64,000 nt of DNA from Alphaproteobacteria bacterium (GCA_030428615.1 JAUIDN010000013.1:34792-98791), one strand, 5' to 3'. Shown: positions 1-10,580, counted from the stretch's first letter. The notes: generated from the letters alone by a model not told the origin. Numbers and translations: made by a program.

Positions 1-387
1 GGGTTATTGATGCCGCTTTATCTGGAAATAGAATATACAGATGGTAGCAAGGAAGAGATGCGTTTTCCGGCGGAAATCTGGAAACTCAATTATGAACAGG
101 TAACGAAAATGATCGTGACCGAAAAGGAAATTTCTTCTGTGGTTCTTGATCCCAAATATGAAACGGCCGACACGGACATGTTTAATAATTTCTTCCCGCG
201 CCGTATACTTGAAAGCCGTTTTGATCTTGTAAAAGAAGAAGCACGCAAGCGTCGTGATATGCTCAAAGAAAACCTGGAAGAACTTAAATCGCTTGAGGAA
301 TATCAACGCGAAGAGCGTGAAAAAGACGAAGAAAACAAACGTTCCTCGGAACGTAAGTTCAATGACCTTCTGAAAGAATATCAGTAG
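1..387 (+). CDS. M1-family metallopeptidase, C-terminal fragment
   Basis: The reading frame is open to the first base of the window, so this is the 3' end of a longer gene that starts upstream. The visible 128 residues have a beta strand segment (LYLEIEYTDGS), a stretch resembling the end of bacterial M1 (gluzincin) aminopeptidases (VVLDPKYETADTDMFNN), and a long charged helix rich in Lys, Glu and Arg. The zinc-binding HExxH part would lie outside the window. The stop overlaps the start of the DUF6702 gene, a neighbour commonly seen with such peptidases, which supports the assignment. Family inferred from the C-terminus only. Confidence 0.6.
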   Translation, partial: GLLMPLYLEIEYTDGSKEEMRFPAEIWKLNYEQVTKMIVTEKEISSVVLDPKYETADTDMFNNFFPRRILESRFDLVKEEARKRRDMLKENLEELKSLEEYQREEREKDEENKRSSERKFNDLLKEYQ

Positions 388-923
388 TGAAACCGAGAAA
401 TTTTCTTAAATTTCTTATAATCATTAGTGCATTGTGCGTGGCAAATATCAGCCACGCACATCGCTTTTACGCCTCATTCTCACAAATTGAAATGCAACCT
501 GCCAAGGGTACGATAGAAATTACCCACCGGATTTTCACACACGATATCGAAGACCTTCTAAGGCGGTATCAGGACAGTAGTGGTGAATTGACGGAAGATG
601 TTATTGAGGCATTCCTGAAAGACTATATTATTCAGGCATTCGCACTGTATTCACCAGACGGCGAAATGCTGCCGCTGGACTGGATAGCGATTGAAGTGAC
701 ACTTGATAATATATTTGTCTATCAGGAAGCTCCCATGCAGGAAGGTCAGCAGACGTTAATCATTGCGGACCGAATCTTACATGACCTTTTTGATGACCAA
801 AGCAACACGGTGAATGTGAAATTGGAAGGAAAAATCAAAAGCCATACATTTCAGAAAGGCGATAAAATGTACCAGATTTCCTTTGACGGGCGCACCGGTG
901 ACTACCCTTTTGAGCCTTCATAA
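387..923 (+). CDS. DUF6702 family secreted protein
   Basis: This 178-residue protein begins with a Sec-type signal peptide: a basic start, a hydrophobic run, and a likely cleavage after SHA near residue 24. The mature part starts with HRFYASFSQIE and continues as an all-beta-looking domain with ITHRIFTHDIEDLL, typical of the DUF6702 family. Its function is unknown. The start is a GTG that shares its first base with the stop of the upstream peptidase gene (TAGTG), so the two are translationally coupled and probably act together in the periplasm. Identification rests on motif recognition. Confidence 0.7.
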   Translation: MKPRNFLKFLIIISALCVANISHAHRFYASFSQIEMQPAKGTIEITHRIFTHDIEDLLRRYQDSSGELTEDVIEAFLKDYIIQAFALYSPDGEMLPLDWIAIEVTLDNIFVYQEAPMQEGQQTLIIADRILHDLFDDQSNTVNVKLEGKIKSHTFQKGDKMYQISFDGRTGDYPFEPS

Positions 924-943
924 ATTATTTGCAAATCTCCTGA

Positions 944-971
944 TTGACATTTGAAAATTCTTCTCTATATT
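944..971 (+). promoter_or_regulatory. sigma-70 type promoter for serC-serA
   Basis: A consensus -35 box TTGACA (944-949) is followed after 16 bases by TATATT (966-971). Transcription would begin near 978, just ahead of the structured serC leader. This rules out translation starts upstream of about 980 for serC. Confidence 0.7.
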
Positions 972-980
972 CCGCCGTGG

Positions 981-1026
981 GCTATCCCTCCCCAACGGGG
1001 GACAGCTATTCTGGAAGGAATAGGAG
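981..1026 (+). ncRNA. serC leader RNA element (two hairpins over the ribosome binding site)
   Basis: Two hairpins can be drawn directly. The first is TCCCC (989-993), loop AACG, GGGGA (998-1002). The second is CTATTC (1006-1011), loop TGGAAG, GAATAG (1018-1023). The second arm of the latter runs into the Shine-Dalgarno TAGGAG (1021-1026), eight bases before the serC ATG, so folding would control initiation. A short structured leader before serC is a known alphaproteobacterial RNA class; I match it by position and architecture, not by alignment. The ligand, if any, is unknown. Confidence 0.55.
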
Positions 1027-1033
1027 AAAATTG

Positions 1034-2188
1034 ATGTTACCAGAAAAGAAACCAGCGTCACCGCTGTTTTCGTCAGGACCCTGCGCAAAGCGCCCGGGTT
1101 GGACGATAAAGAATTTAGAAAATGCCCCGCTTGGGCGTTCTCACAGAGCCGCAATCGGCAAATCCCGACTCAAAGAAGCTATTGATAAAACGCATGAACT
1201 GCTTGAACTGCCGCAGGATTACCTAGTCGGTATCGTCCCGGGTTCGGACACTGGTGCCGTCGAAATGGCCCTTTGGTCACTTCTTGGCCAACGTGGTGTT
1301 GATATGCTGGCGTGGGAAAGTTTTGGAAGCGGTTGGATTACGGATGTAACCAAGCAGCTTAAACTTGATGACGTGCGAACACTGGAAGCACCTTACGGTC
1401 AGCTTCCTGACTTCTCCATGATTGATCCCGCTCGTGATGTGGTCTTTACATGGAACGGAACAACATCGGGCGTTAAAGTGCCAAATGGTGACTGGATACC
1501 GGATAACCGCGCGGGCCTCACCATTTGTGATGCAACATCAGCGGCGTTTGCAATGGATCTGCCGTGGCATAAATTGGATGTTGCGACATTCTCATGGCAG
1601 AAGGTCATGGGCGGCGAAGGCGCGCATGGTATTCTGATCTTATCCCCGCGCGCCGTAGAACGGCTCGAAAGTTATACCCCCCCTTGGCCTTTGCCAAAGA
1701 TTTTCCGCCTCACAAAAAGCGGTAAATTGATCGACGGTATATTTACCGGCGCGACCATCAATACCCCTTCCATGCTTTGTGTAGAAGATTATATTGATAC
1801 CCTGAGTTGGGGCGCGAAGGTTGGCGGGCTTAAAGGGCTGATAAAACGATCTGAAGATAACCTTGCCGTGCTTAGAAACTGGGTAGAGAAAACGGATTGG
1901 GTTGATTTTCTGGCGGAAGACCCGAATACGGTTTCAAATACATCTGTTTGTCTGAAAATAACAGCACCATGGTTTCAGAATCTCACAGATGAGGATAAAG
2001 CCGCTGCTGCCAAAAAGCTTGCAACGCTTTTGGATGAGCAGGCCGTTGCCTATGATATTGGATCATACCGTGATGCGCCGGCGGGCCTGAGAATTTGGGC
2101 GGGTTCCACAATAGAAACAGATGATCTTCGCGACCTTACACCGTGGCTCGACTGGGCTTACGGCGAAGTGCGCAAAATCTATAACTAA
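1034..2188 (+). CDS. serC: phosphoserine aminotransferase
   Basis: SerC is a PLP enzyme converting 3-phosphohydroxypyruvate and glutamate to phosphoserine in serine synthesis. The 384-residue product shows the start [20 protein letters not shown], the [17 protein letters not shown] segment of the long alphaproteobacterial SerC type, and the PLP-lysine context [14 protein letters not shown]. The ATG at 1034 is chosen because it follows the ribosome binding site TAGGAG and lies downstream of the promoter; an in-frame TTG at 944 falls inside the promoter. serA follows 39 bases later, so the pair forms a serine operon governed by the leader. Confidence 0.93.
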   Translation: MLPEKKPASPLFSSGPCAKRPGWTIKNLENAPLGRSHRAAIGKSRLKEAIDKTHELLELPQDYLVGIVPGSDTGAVEMALWSLLGQRGVDMLAWESFGSGWITDVTKQLKLDDVRTLEAPYGQLPDFSMIDPARDVVFTWNGTTSGVKVPNGDWIPDNRAGLTICDATSAAFAMDLPWHKLDVATFSWQKVMGGEGAHGILILSPRAVERLESYTPPWPLPKIFRLTKSGKLIDGIFTGATINTPSMLCVEDYIDTLSWGAKVGGLKGLIKRSEDNLAVLRNWVEKTDWVDFLAEDPNTVSNTSVCLKITAPWFQNLTDEDKAAAAKKLATLLDEQAVAYDIGSYRDAPAGLRIWAGSTIETDDLRDLTPWLDWAYGEVRKIYN

Positions 2189-2227
2189 TATATTGAAATT
2201 TATTGATATTAATTGAAAGGTAACCTG

Positions 2228-3805
2228 ATGGTTAAGGTACTTATTTCTGATAAATTAAGCCCGCTTGCCAAAGAAATTTTTGAGCGTCGTGGCATTGAAA
2301 CCGACCAAATAGTAGGTCTGAGCAAAGAAGAACTTGAAGAAAAAATTCACGAATATGACGGCCTTGCAATACGGTCCGCAACCAAGGTATCGCCGAAAAT
2401 TTTAGCGGCTGCGAAAAATCTGAAAGTGGTGGGTCGCGCTGGAATCGGTGTGGATAATGTTGATATCCCCGCGGCAACCAGTCAGGGTGTTGTTGTTATG
2501 AATACGCCTTTTGGTAACAGCATAACGACAGCGGAACACGCGATTGCCATGATGTTTGCCGTTGCGCGTCAAATTCCGCAGGCAAGCGCATCTACCCATG
2601 AAGGAAAATGGGAGAAATCAAAATTTATGGGTGTCGAACTGACATCGAAAACACTTGGCATCATTGGTTGTGGCAATATAGGGGCGATCGCAGCGAGCCG
2701 CGCCATTGGCCTTAAAATGAAGGTGATTGCATTTGACCCGTTTCTTTCCGAGGAACGTGCCGAAGAAATTGGTGTTGAGAAAGTTGAACTTGACAATTTG
2801 CTGGCCCGTGCTGATTTCATTTCCCTGCATACCCCGCTTACGGACGCGACACGGGGCATTCTTGGTAAAGATGCTTTTGCTAAAATGAAAGATGGCGTGA
2901 GAATAGTCAATTGTGCCCGTGGCGGCCTTATTGATGAAACAGCATTAAAGGACGCATTGGACAGCGGCAAAGTTGCCGGTGCGGCGCTTGATGTTTTTGA
3001 AGTCGAGCCAGCAACGGAAAATATTCTCTTTGGCAATGAAAAAGTGGTGGCGACACCTCATCTTGGTGCTTCTACTTCTGAAGCACAGGTAAATGTGGCC
3101 GTTCAGGTTGCGGAGCAAATGGCCGACTATCTTTTGGATGGTGCTGTTACGAACGCCCTTAACATGCCAAGCCTGACGGCGGAAGAATCAAAACGTCTTA
3201 GCCCGTATATTGCGCTTGTCGGTCAACTTGGAAGCTTTGTGGGTCAACTTACTGAAGAAGCCGTGAAAGAAATCCATATTGAATATCAGGGTGATGTGAT
3301 TGACCTTAACGTTCGCCCGCTTACGGCGATTGTCGTGCAGGGATTACTGAGTCCGCTCATGGATAATGTAAATATGGTGAATGCCCTTAGTATTGCAAAA
3401 GAGCGCGATATAGATGTGATTGAAAGCAAGAACGAAGGAGAAGGCGACTATCATACGCTCGTGAGTGTGAAGGTTGTGACAGAGGGCGGAGAATTCGAAG
3501 CCAAAGGCACACTTTTCGCTGACCGCCGTCCGCGGATCGTTCAGGTTGATGATATTCGGCTGGAAGGTGAACTCACGGAAAATATGATCTTTGCCACCAA
3601 TGACGACCAGCCCGGTTTTATCGGTTCTCTGGGAACAATTCTTGGCGAAGGCGGTCTGAATATTGCGACTTTTAACCTTGGTCGCCATCATGAGGGGGGG
3701 CGTGCAATTGCGCTTGTTGCTGTCGATCATGCCCCATCCGCAGATGTAATTGCGAAAATTGGAACGCTTGATAAGGTACGTCGGGTTAAGTCGCTCACAT
3801 TTTAA
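2228..3805 (+). CDS. serA: D-3-phosphoglycerate dehydrogenase, long form
   Basis: SerA oxidises 3-phosphoglycerate to 3-phosphohydroxypyruvate with NAD, the first step of serine synthesis. The 525-residue protein has the D-2-hydroxyacid dehydrogenase core: the NAD-binding motif LGIIGCGNIGAIAA, the segment NCARGGLIDETAL, and the catalytic region ATPHLGASTSEAQ. An intervening domain follows and a C-terminal ACT domain (DDQPGFIGSLGTILGEGGLN), as expected of the long form that can be feedback-inhibited by serine. The ATG at 2228 is preceded by GAAAGG. It is the second gene of the serC operon and is followed by a strong terminator. Confidence 0.95.
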   Translation: MVKVLISDKLSPLAKEIFERRGIETDQIVGLSKEELEEKIHEYDGLAIRSATKVSPKILAAAKNLKVVGRAGIGVDNVDIPAATSQGVVVMNTPFGNSITTAEHAIAMMFAVARQIPQASASTHEGKWEKSKFMGVELTSKTLGIIGCGNIGAIAASRAIGLKMKVIAFDPFLSEERAEEIGVEKVELDNLLARADFISLHTPLTDATRGILGKDAFAKMKDGVRIVNCARGGLIDETALKDALDSGKVAGAALDVFEVEPATENILFGNEKVVATPHLGASTSEAQVNVAVQVAEQMADYLLDGAVTNALNMPSLTAEESKRLSPYIALVGQLGSFVGQLTEEAVKEIHIEYQGDVIDLNVRPLTAIVVQGLLSPLMDNVNMVNALSIAKERDIDVIESKNEGEGDYHTLVSVKVVTEGGEFEAKGTLFADRRPRIVQVDDIRLEGELTENMIFATNDDQPGFIGSLGTILGEGGLNIATFNLGRHHEGGRAIALVAVDHAPSADVIAKIGTLDKVRRVKSLTF

Positions 3806-3842
3806 AATTGTAGAAAACTGTATCCAAAGATTTCTACATTTA

Positions 3843-3871
3843 GGGAGGGTATTTTTTACCCTCCCTTTTTT
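3843..3871 (+). terminator. rho-independent terminator of serC-serA
   Basis: Perfect 9-bp stem GGGAGGGTA (3843-3851) / TACCCTCCC (3857-3865) with a T loop, followed by a run of T (3866-3871). Confidence 0.93.
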
Positions 3872-3961
3872 GTTTTTTCTGCCTTTTCACGTTGGGTTTT
3901 TCCCCTTTAGGTGATATAAGCACTGCGGAAATAGAGTCTAATATAAAAGCGATACACATCT

Positions 3962-5113
3962 ATGCTAAAACCGAATGAAACAGCTCTTCTGCCGGAAGGA
4001 TTGCACGACACGCTTGTGGGTGATGCATTTGCAGAAACCAAAGTGGTTGAAAAGCTGTTGAGTGCATTTTCAGCAAATGGTTATGATCTTATTTTACCAC
4101 CACTGGTCGAATTTGAAGAAAGTCTGCTGTTTGGCCCGGGCAAAGCGCAATCGCGTAATATGTTCAGACTGCTTGATCCGGCATCGCAGCGTATGATGGG
4201 GGTTCGCACCGATATGACCGGGCAGGTCGCCAGAATATCCCATACACGGCTTGGTAATGCGCCGCGACCGTTACGATTGAGCTATGCCGGGGATGTGTTG
4301 AGGGTTAAGGGTACTCAGCTGCGACCAGAGCGCCAGTTCAAACAGGCAGGTGTTGAACTGATTGGTACCGAAGCGACCGAAGCCTATGTTGAAGTTATAC
4401 TGCTTGGGTTCGAGACCCTTAAAGACGTGGGGGCAAAAAACATCAGCGTCGATCTGGCAATGCCGCAGCTGGTCCCCACAATAACAGAAGGTTTGGGTGT
4501 TGTTAAAGAGCTTGGTGATCGTGTTCGCGATGCACTTGACGCCAAGGATTTTGGTGAGTTATCAACTATTGAAGGCGAAATAGGCGAGATAAGCCGCGCA
4601 CTTCTGGATGCCGCTGGGCCAGCTGAAAAAAGCCTTAAAATATTATCAAATTTAAAATTGCCGAAAAAGGCACGGGAAATGTGTGATGAGCTGTCAAAAC
4701 TTGTTGCGCGTCTTGCCGATGTTGCGCCCGATCTGGTTGTGACCGTTGACCCCGGTGAGTATACAGGCTTTGAATATCAGACAGGTATCAGTTTTAGCCT
4801 TTTTGCCAGCGGTGTAAGGGGAGAACTGGGACGAGGGGGACGCTATCTGGTAAATGCAGAGTTGGGCAGCGGAGAGCATGCCACGGGTTTCTCACTTTAT
4901 CTGGATAGCTTAATGCGTGCGCTTGACAATGCGGATGCGCAGAGAAAGATTTTTGTCCCCCGCGAAACGGAACGCGCTATATTGAAGCAATTACAAGCCG
5001 ATAATTTCAGAACTGTTCTCGGGCTTGAAGATCAGGAAGATGTTGTGAAAGAAGCTAAAAGAATGGAATGCGGGTTTGTTTGGCGGGATGGCCAAGTGAA
5101 AGAGATTACCTGA
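3962..5113 (+). CDS. hisZ: ATP phosphoribosyltransferase regulatory subunit
   Basis: HisZ is a catalytically inactive paralogue of histidyl-tRNA synthetase that activates the short form of HisG in the first step of histidine synthesis. The 383-residue product has class II synthetase-like motifs: LLPEGLHDTL near the start, the motif 2 region with MGVRTDMTGQVAR, RLSYAGDVLR, and a motif 3-like segment GELGRGGRYL. It lacks the C-terminal anticodon-binding domain of true HisS, which fits HisZ. purA follows after 25 bases. No hisG is in the window. Confidence 0.88.
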   Translation: MLKPNETALLPEGLHDTLVGDAFAETKVVEKLLSAFSANGYDLILPPLVEFEESLLFGPGKAQSRNMFRLLDPASQRMMGVRTDMTGQVARISHTRLGNAPRPLRLSYAGDVLRVKGTQLRPERQFKQAGVELIGTEATEAYVEVILLGFETLKDVGAKNISVDLAMPQLVPTITEGLGVVKELGDRVRDALDAKDFGELSTIEGEIGEISRALLDAAGPAEKSLKILSNLKLPKKAREMCDELSKLVARLADVAPDLVVTVDPGEYTGFEYQTGISFSLFASGVRGELGRGGRYLVNAELGSGEHATGFSLYLDSLMRALDNADAQRKIFVPRETERAILKQLQADNFRTVLGLEDQEDVVKEAKRMECGFVWRDGQVKEIT

Positions 5114-5117
5114 TTAA

Positions 5118-6443
<1,326 letters not shown>

Positions 6444-6454
6444 TTAATCGATTA

Positions 6455-7348
6455 TCATTGATCAATCGTGATCATATTATCTTCGGCGGCGGCTGACTGC
6501 ATGGCTTCCTGCAGTTTTTCGAAAGCGCGCGCTTCGATCTGGCGAACACGTTCACGGCTTATTTTATATTCAACACTGAGTTCTTCAAGTGTTTTCGGGG
6601 TGTCGCTCAGGCGACGTTCGGTGATAATATGTTGCTCCCGCTCGTTAAGAGCACTCATGGCGTCAGCCATAAGCCCGCGGCGGTAATTAAGTTCTTCGGA
6701 GTCCGCATAGGCAGTTTCCTGGTCCGGTGTATCCTCGTCAACCAGCCAATCCTGCCATTCACCTTCAATGTCGGCCCGCATCGGGGCGTTCAGGGAATGA
6801 TCACCGCCAGACATACGGCGGTTCATCTGGATAACTTCTTCTTCTTTCACGTCCAACTTATCGGCGATTTCCTTAACATGATCCGGATGAAGGTCACCTT
6901 CTTCAACGGCTTCAAGCTGGCCTTTAATGCGACGTAGATTGAAAAATAATTTCTTTTGCGCGGCGGTTGTACCCATTTTTACGAGCGACCATGACCGCAG
7001 GATATACTCATGAATAGAGGCCTTGATCCACCACATGGCATATGTGGCCAGTCTGAACCCCTTATCGGGATCAAAGCGTTTTACGGCTTGCATCATGCCG
7101 ACATTGCCTTCTGAAATAAGATCACCAACCGGCAGACCGTACCCGCGGTACCCCATGGCAATCTTCGCAACAAGACGCAGGTGTGAGGTTACAAGTTTGT
7201 GGGCAGCGTCAGTATCACCATGCTCGGTCCAGGCTTTTGCAAGCATAAATTCTTCATCCGGTTCAAGCATTGGGAATTTACGGATTTCGTGCAGATAGCT
7301 TGTTAAACTGCCATCCGGCGATATCGTCGGTAAATTGTTGTTTGCCAT
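6455..7348 (-). CDS. rpoH: RNA polymerase sigma-32 factor (heat shock)
   Basis: RpoH directs RNA polymerase to heat-shock promoters. The 297-residue protein shows sigma-70 family region 2 (HLRLVAKIAMGYRGYG, DLISEGNVGMMQAVKRFDP, FRLATYAMWWIKASI), the RpoH-box-like segment AAQKKLFFNLR, and region 4 with a C-terminal helix-turn-helix (TLEELSVEYKISRERVRQIE). Length and absence of region 1.1 fit RpoH rather than RpoD. It lies downstream of rluD on the same strand, an arrangement common in alphaproteobacteria. Confidence 0.95.
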   Translation of the reverse strand: MANNNLPTISPDGSLTSYLHEIRKFPMLEPDEEFMLAKAWTEHGDTDAAHKLVTSHLRLVAKIAMGYRGYGLPVGDLISEGNVGMMQAVKRFDPDKGFRLATYAMWWIKASIHEYILRSWSLVKMGTTAAQKKLFFNLRRIKGQLEAVEEGDLHPDHVKEIADKLDVKEEEVIQMNRRMSGGDHSLNAPMRADIEGEWQDWLVDEDTPDQETAYADSEELNYRRGLMADAMSALNEREQHIITERRLSDTPKTLEELSVEYKISRERVRQIEARAFEKLQEAMQSAAAEDNMITIDQ

Positions 7349-7410
7349 ACTGATCTTTACCCCTGATTCTTTATTCTGTTCTTTAGCCTACTAAAGCATT
7401 TTGGCATTTT

Positions 7411-8436
7411 TTAGGCGGCCTCTAACGCTTTTATAAGGTATTTCATATCATCTGGTAATTCTATTTCAAATGTCAAGACCTTCTTCGTTGCGGGATGGGT
7501 GAATCCGATCAAATAAGAGTGAAGTGCCTGGCGTTTAAAGTCGGCAAGGGCACTTTTTGCCCTTTCGGTAAGGTTTTTCTGTGGATTATTTCTGCGGCTG
7601 TAAAGCGGATCACCAACCAGTGGATGCCCGATATGTGCCATATGTACACGAACCTGATGCGTTCGTCCTGTTTCAAGTCTGCATTCCACCAGTGACAGGC
7701 TCGGTGGTAGGCCCTGTTTCAAGTTGCTGCGGGAGGTTATTTTACGCAGCGGTTCAACCCTTTTAATCACTCTGAAATGCGTAATGGCTTCCCTTCCGCC
7801 TTCGCGGACCGCAATTTTTAATCTGTTTCTGGGGTCCCGCTTTAGCGGCAGATCAATTGTTCCGCTTGTGGGGTTTGGCACCCCCCAGCATACGGCTTTG
7901 TATGCCCGCTCAAGACTGTGCTTGGCAAACTGCTTTGATAATCCCTTATGTGCCAGGTCAGATTTTGCAACCACCATAAGGCCGCTTGTATCCTTATCTA
8001 TTCTATGGACAATGCCCGGACGTTTAACGCCGTTAATGCCCGACAGGCTGTCACCACAATGATGGATGAGCGCATTTACCAAGGTTCCTGTATTATTGCC
8101 GGGCGCGGGATGAACAACCATTCCGGCGGGTTTGTTTAACACAATCAGGTGTTCGTCTTCATAATGAATTTCAAGCGGTATATCCTCACCTATAGGGTCG
8201 GGATCAATCACTTCCGGGACAGTGACAGAAAAATGGTCACCCGCTTTTACCCGGTATGACGGGTCGGTCATATTTATTTTCGCGCCTGTCATTAAAACTT
8301 GACCTTCACTGATCAGGCTTTTAAGACGGGAACGACTTATGTCGCTAAACTGGTTGCTTAAGAATTTATCAAGGCGCAGGCCATTGTCATCTTCTTTGGC
8401 GTCGGTTTCAAATATTTGAGGTGCTGGAATAATCAT
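7411..8436 (-). CDS. rluD: RluA-family 23S rRNA pseudouridine synthase (RluD-like)
   Basis: This 341-residue enzyme isomerises uridines in 23S rRNA to pseudouridine. An N-terminal S4-like RNA-binding domain (LRLDKFLSNQFSDISRSRLK) precedes the catalytic domain, with the signature GIVHRIDKDTSGLMVVAKS around the catalytic Asp and LETGRTHQVRVHMAHIGHPL further on. The start codon overlaps that of the divergent membrane-protein gene: the two ATGs share the palindrome CATG at 8434-8437, so there is no intergenic space for either promoter. RluD rather than another RluA paralogue is inferred from context with rpoH. Confidence 0.9.
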   Translation of the reverse strand: MIIPAPQIFETDAKEDDNGLRLDKFLSNQFSDISRSRLKSLISEGQVLMTGAKINMTDPSYRVKAGDHFSVTVPEVIDPDPIGEDIPLEIHYEDEHLIVLNKPAGMVVHPAPGNNTGTLVNALIHHCGDSLSGINGVKRPGIVHRIDKDTSGLMVVAKSDLAHKGLSKQFAKHSLERAYKAVCWGVPNPTSGTIDLPLKRDPRNRLKIAVREGGREAITHFRVIKRVEPLRKITSRSNLKQGLPPSLSLVECRLETGRTHQVRVHMAHIGHPLVGDPLYSRRNNPQKNLTERAKSALADFKRQALHSYLIGFTHPATKKVLTFEIELPDDMKYLIKALEAA

Positions 8437-8791
8437 GTCAGAAGAACAAATGCCAAAAAATTACCGATTACTCAAGGGAATAGTGATTACCCTTGGAATA
8501 TTAATCATTGTCATGGTGATTGTGCTTATCGTTGCGTCCGTTATGAAATATAAAGATCAGAAGCGCGCAGAGGCCGCATTGGTTGAAAGATATCAATCGT
8601 CGCAGGTGCAAAAACCAAATTTGGCGGCACCTTTCGAAATTGATCTGAACCTGGAGACTGACCAGGAAGTGTTATCGGTGGACAATGGATATAATAATCT
8701 TCTCGTTCGGATTGGGCGGGACAGGGTAACAGAAAAAATTCTCTTGATTGATTATAACGGTAAAATAACAGGCACCATTAATATCAAATAG
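8435..8791 (+). CDS. small single-pass membrane protein (DUF6476-like)
   Basis: The 118-residue protein has one strongly hydrophobic segment near residues 14-37 (GIVITLGILIIVMVIVLIVA), then a basic stretch and a C-terminal domain of predicted beta strands ending in KITGTINIK. This looks like a cytoplasmic N-terminus, one membrane helix, and a periplasmic beta domain. Such small proteins beside rluD are common in alphaproteobacteria; I tentatively match DUF6476. Function unknown. Its ATG overlaps the rluD ATG on the opposite strand, and its stop abuts the stop of the next gene. Confidence 0.6.
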   Translation: MSEEQMPKNYRLLKGIVITLGILIIVMVIVLIVASVMKYKDQKRAEAALVERYQSSQVQKPNLAAPFEIDLNLETDQEVLSVDNGYNNLLVRIGRDRVTEKILLIDYNGKITGTINIK

Positions 8792-9106
8792 CTAATCTTC
8801 TTTGATGGGCAATGAAAACTTCACCAGCCCCTTCATCTTGTTGGGATCAATGGGTTTTCCCCGCCGCAGTATGCTGATCCTCCCCGCGCGGGCCAGTGAT
8901 TTGGCTTGCTGTTTTACAGCGAGCATGTATTTACGCCAGATATCATCCGGATCAGTTTCCTTTGCGCGGTCCTTCGCAATTTTTATTGCAATATCATTTG
9001 GACTAACGACAGAGCCGTCGGCTATCGCGTCAAGGATATAAAGCCGTATCGGGTCTTCTTTATTTTGATCGTCGTCATTTTGATTTTCTTTGTTCATGAC
9101 CGCCAT
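8792..9106 (-). CDS. DUF3253 domain protein
   Basis: A 104-residue basic protein with an acidic, low-complexity start and a compact winged-helix-looking domain: PIRLYILDAIADGSVVSPND, then DIWRKYMLAVKQQAKSLARA, then GRISILRRGKPIDP. This order matches DUF3253, a small family of probable nucleic-acid-binding proteins of unknown role. It converges on the preceding gene with no gap (TAG and CTA adjacent at 8789-8794). An alternative start at the next Met, three residues in, is equally possible. Confidence 0.75.
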   Translation of the reverse strand: MAVMNKENQNDDDQNKEDPIRLYILDAIADGSVVSPNDIAIKIAKDRAKETDPDDIWRKYMLAVKQQAKSLARAGRISILRRGKPIDPNKMKGLVKFSLPIKED

Positions 9107-9180
9107 GTAACATGTTTTGATTTGTGATGCACTATGTTTTAAGTGATGCTATAAAATGATTGTAAAAAGAGAATAATTGT

Positions 9181-9798
9181 ATGTCGCTTATTTACCTGCC
9201 GTGGGGAATATTTATTGGTTTGATTATGGCTGCGCCCATTGGGCCCGTAAACATAATCTGCATTCGCCGCGCCATGACGAAAGGCCCCATGAACAGTTAC
9301 ATTGTCGGACAGGGTGCTGCATTGGCGGATGGTTTGTTTGGTGCCTTGGCGGCGTTTGGGCTCACAGGACTTACAAAAATAATAAACAGCTATAATGGTA
9401 TGCTCCAGATCGCCGGGGCAATTGCCCTAATCATCATTGGTATAAAACTCTGGTTCAGTCATCCGCATGTGGATGATATCGAAGATACGTTTAAGGACCG
9501 ACTGAAAGCGGCGGCTGGTACGTTTCTTCTTACCATCACAAATCCGCTTACAATCCTCGGGTTTGTTGCCATTTTTATAGGGCTCGGTTTTGGTGATATG
9601 GGGGACAGCATTGTTAATGCTGCTTTTATATCATTGGGTATCCTGATTGGATCGTCCCTTTGGTGGGGAATTATAAGTTATGGTTCCGCAAGAATATCCA
9701 AGGCGTTGTCGGATCATCATCTTGAAAACATCAACAAACTGTCTGCATCAATTCTGTTTGTCTTCTCACTGGTAACATTTTATCGAAATTTGTTTTAA
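9181..9798 (+). CDS. LysE/RhtB-family amino acid exporter
   Basis: This 205-residue inner-membrane protein has about six hydrophobic segments and the LysE-family start IGLIMAAPIGPVNIICIRRAM, followed by GQGAALADGLFG and, mid-protein, FLLTITNPLTILGF. Such proteins export amino acids or related small molecules by proton antiport; the substrate here cannot be told. It converges on cysQ, with the two stop codons sharing TTAA (9795-9798). Confidence 0.88.
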   Translation: MSLIYLPWGIFIGLIMAAPIGPVNIICIRRAMTKGPMNSYIVGQGAALADGLFGALAAFGLTGLTKIINSYNGMLQIAGAIALIIIGIKLWFSHPHVDDIEDTFKDRLKAAAGTFLLTITNPLTILGFVAIFIGLGFGDMGDSIVNAAFISLGILIGSSLWWGIISYGSARISKALSDHHLENINKLSASILFVFSLVTFYRNLF

Positions 9799-10580
9799 AG
9801 CTCGCCTTTTGCAATAAAGGGTCCGTTTCTGAAGTCTGGTTTATTATAGTGAAACGGGGTGCCATCGGGATTGGTTACCGATCCTCCGGCGGCACTCAAG
9901 ATGGCGTGGCCGGCGGCGATATCCCATTCCATCGTCGGCCCAAATCGGGGATAAATATCCGCGTTACCTTCTGCGACGACACAAAATTTCAGTGAACTTC
10001 CGGCCGATGTTTTATCGGTGATATTCAGTTTCTCAAGATAGGATCTGGTTTCATCATCAAGATGTGATTTACTGGCAAGCGCGGTAAGGTTGTCATTATT
10101 TGCGCGGCGCACATGTATTATTTTTTCTGGCCCTGGATTGCCATCTTTGTCAACATTCTGAATGGTGGCTTCATCCGGATTTTTTGCCGTATAGAGTTTA
10201 CGGCTTTCTGGCGTGTAAATTATACCGAAGGTAGGTTTTCCATCTTCGATTAGCGCTATATTTACGGTGAAATCAGACCCTCCCGCGATGAATTCTTTCG
10301 TCCCGTCAAGCGGATCAACAAGCCAGAACCGGGCGGTGACTTTTGGTATTTTCCCTTCGCTGACACTTTCTTCGGCTATTACAGGAATATCGGGCGCAAT
10401 CTGTTTTAAATCCCGCAAAATAATTTCTTCAGCCGCCTGATCGGCTATGGTGACAGGGGATTGATCGTCCTTGTAACATACGCCAAGTTTATTACCGCGG
10501 ACTTCCAGAATCTTTTCACCCGCTTCAATGGCCGTGCTGCGTAAAAGCGAACAATATTGATTATATTTATTTTTAGTCAT
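9795..10580 (-). CDS. cysQ: 3'(2'),5'-bisphosphate nucleotidase
   Basis: CysQ hydrolyses 3'-phosphoadenosine 5'-phosphate to AMP, clearing the by-product of sulfate assimilation. The protein shows inositol monophosphatase superfamily metal sites: DQAAEEIILRDL, PVIAEESVSEG, WLVDPLDGTKEF, and near the end GPTMEWDIAAGHAIL. I start it at the ATG at 10580 (MTKNKYNQY), which gives a normal-length N-terminus; an in-frame ATG at 10604 would add eight residues. Confidence 0.9.
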   Translation of the reverse strand: MTKNKYNQYCSLLRSTAIEAGEKILEVRGNKLGVCYKDDQSPVTIADQAAEEIILRDLKQIAPDIPVIAEESVSEGKIPKVTARFWLVDPLDGTKEFIAGGSDFTVNIALIEDGKPTFGIIYTPESRKLYTAKNPDEATIQNVDKDGNPGPEKIIHVRRANNDNLTALASKSHLDDETRSYLEKLNITDKTSAGSSLKFCVVAEGNADIYPRFGPTMEWDIAAGHAILSAAGGSVTNPDGTPFHYNKPDFRNGPFIAKGEL

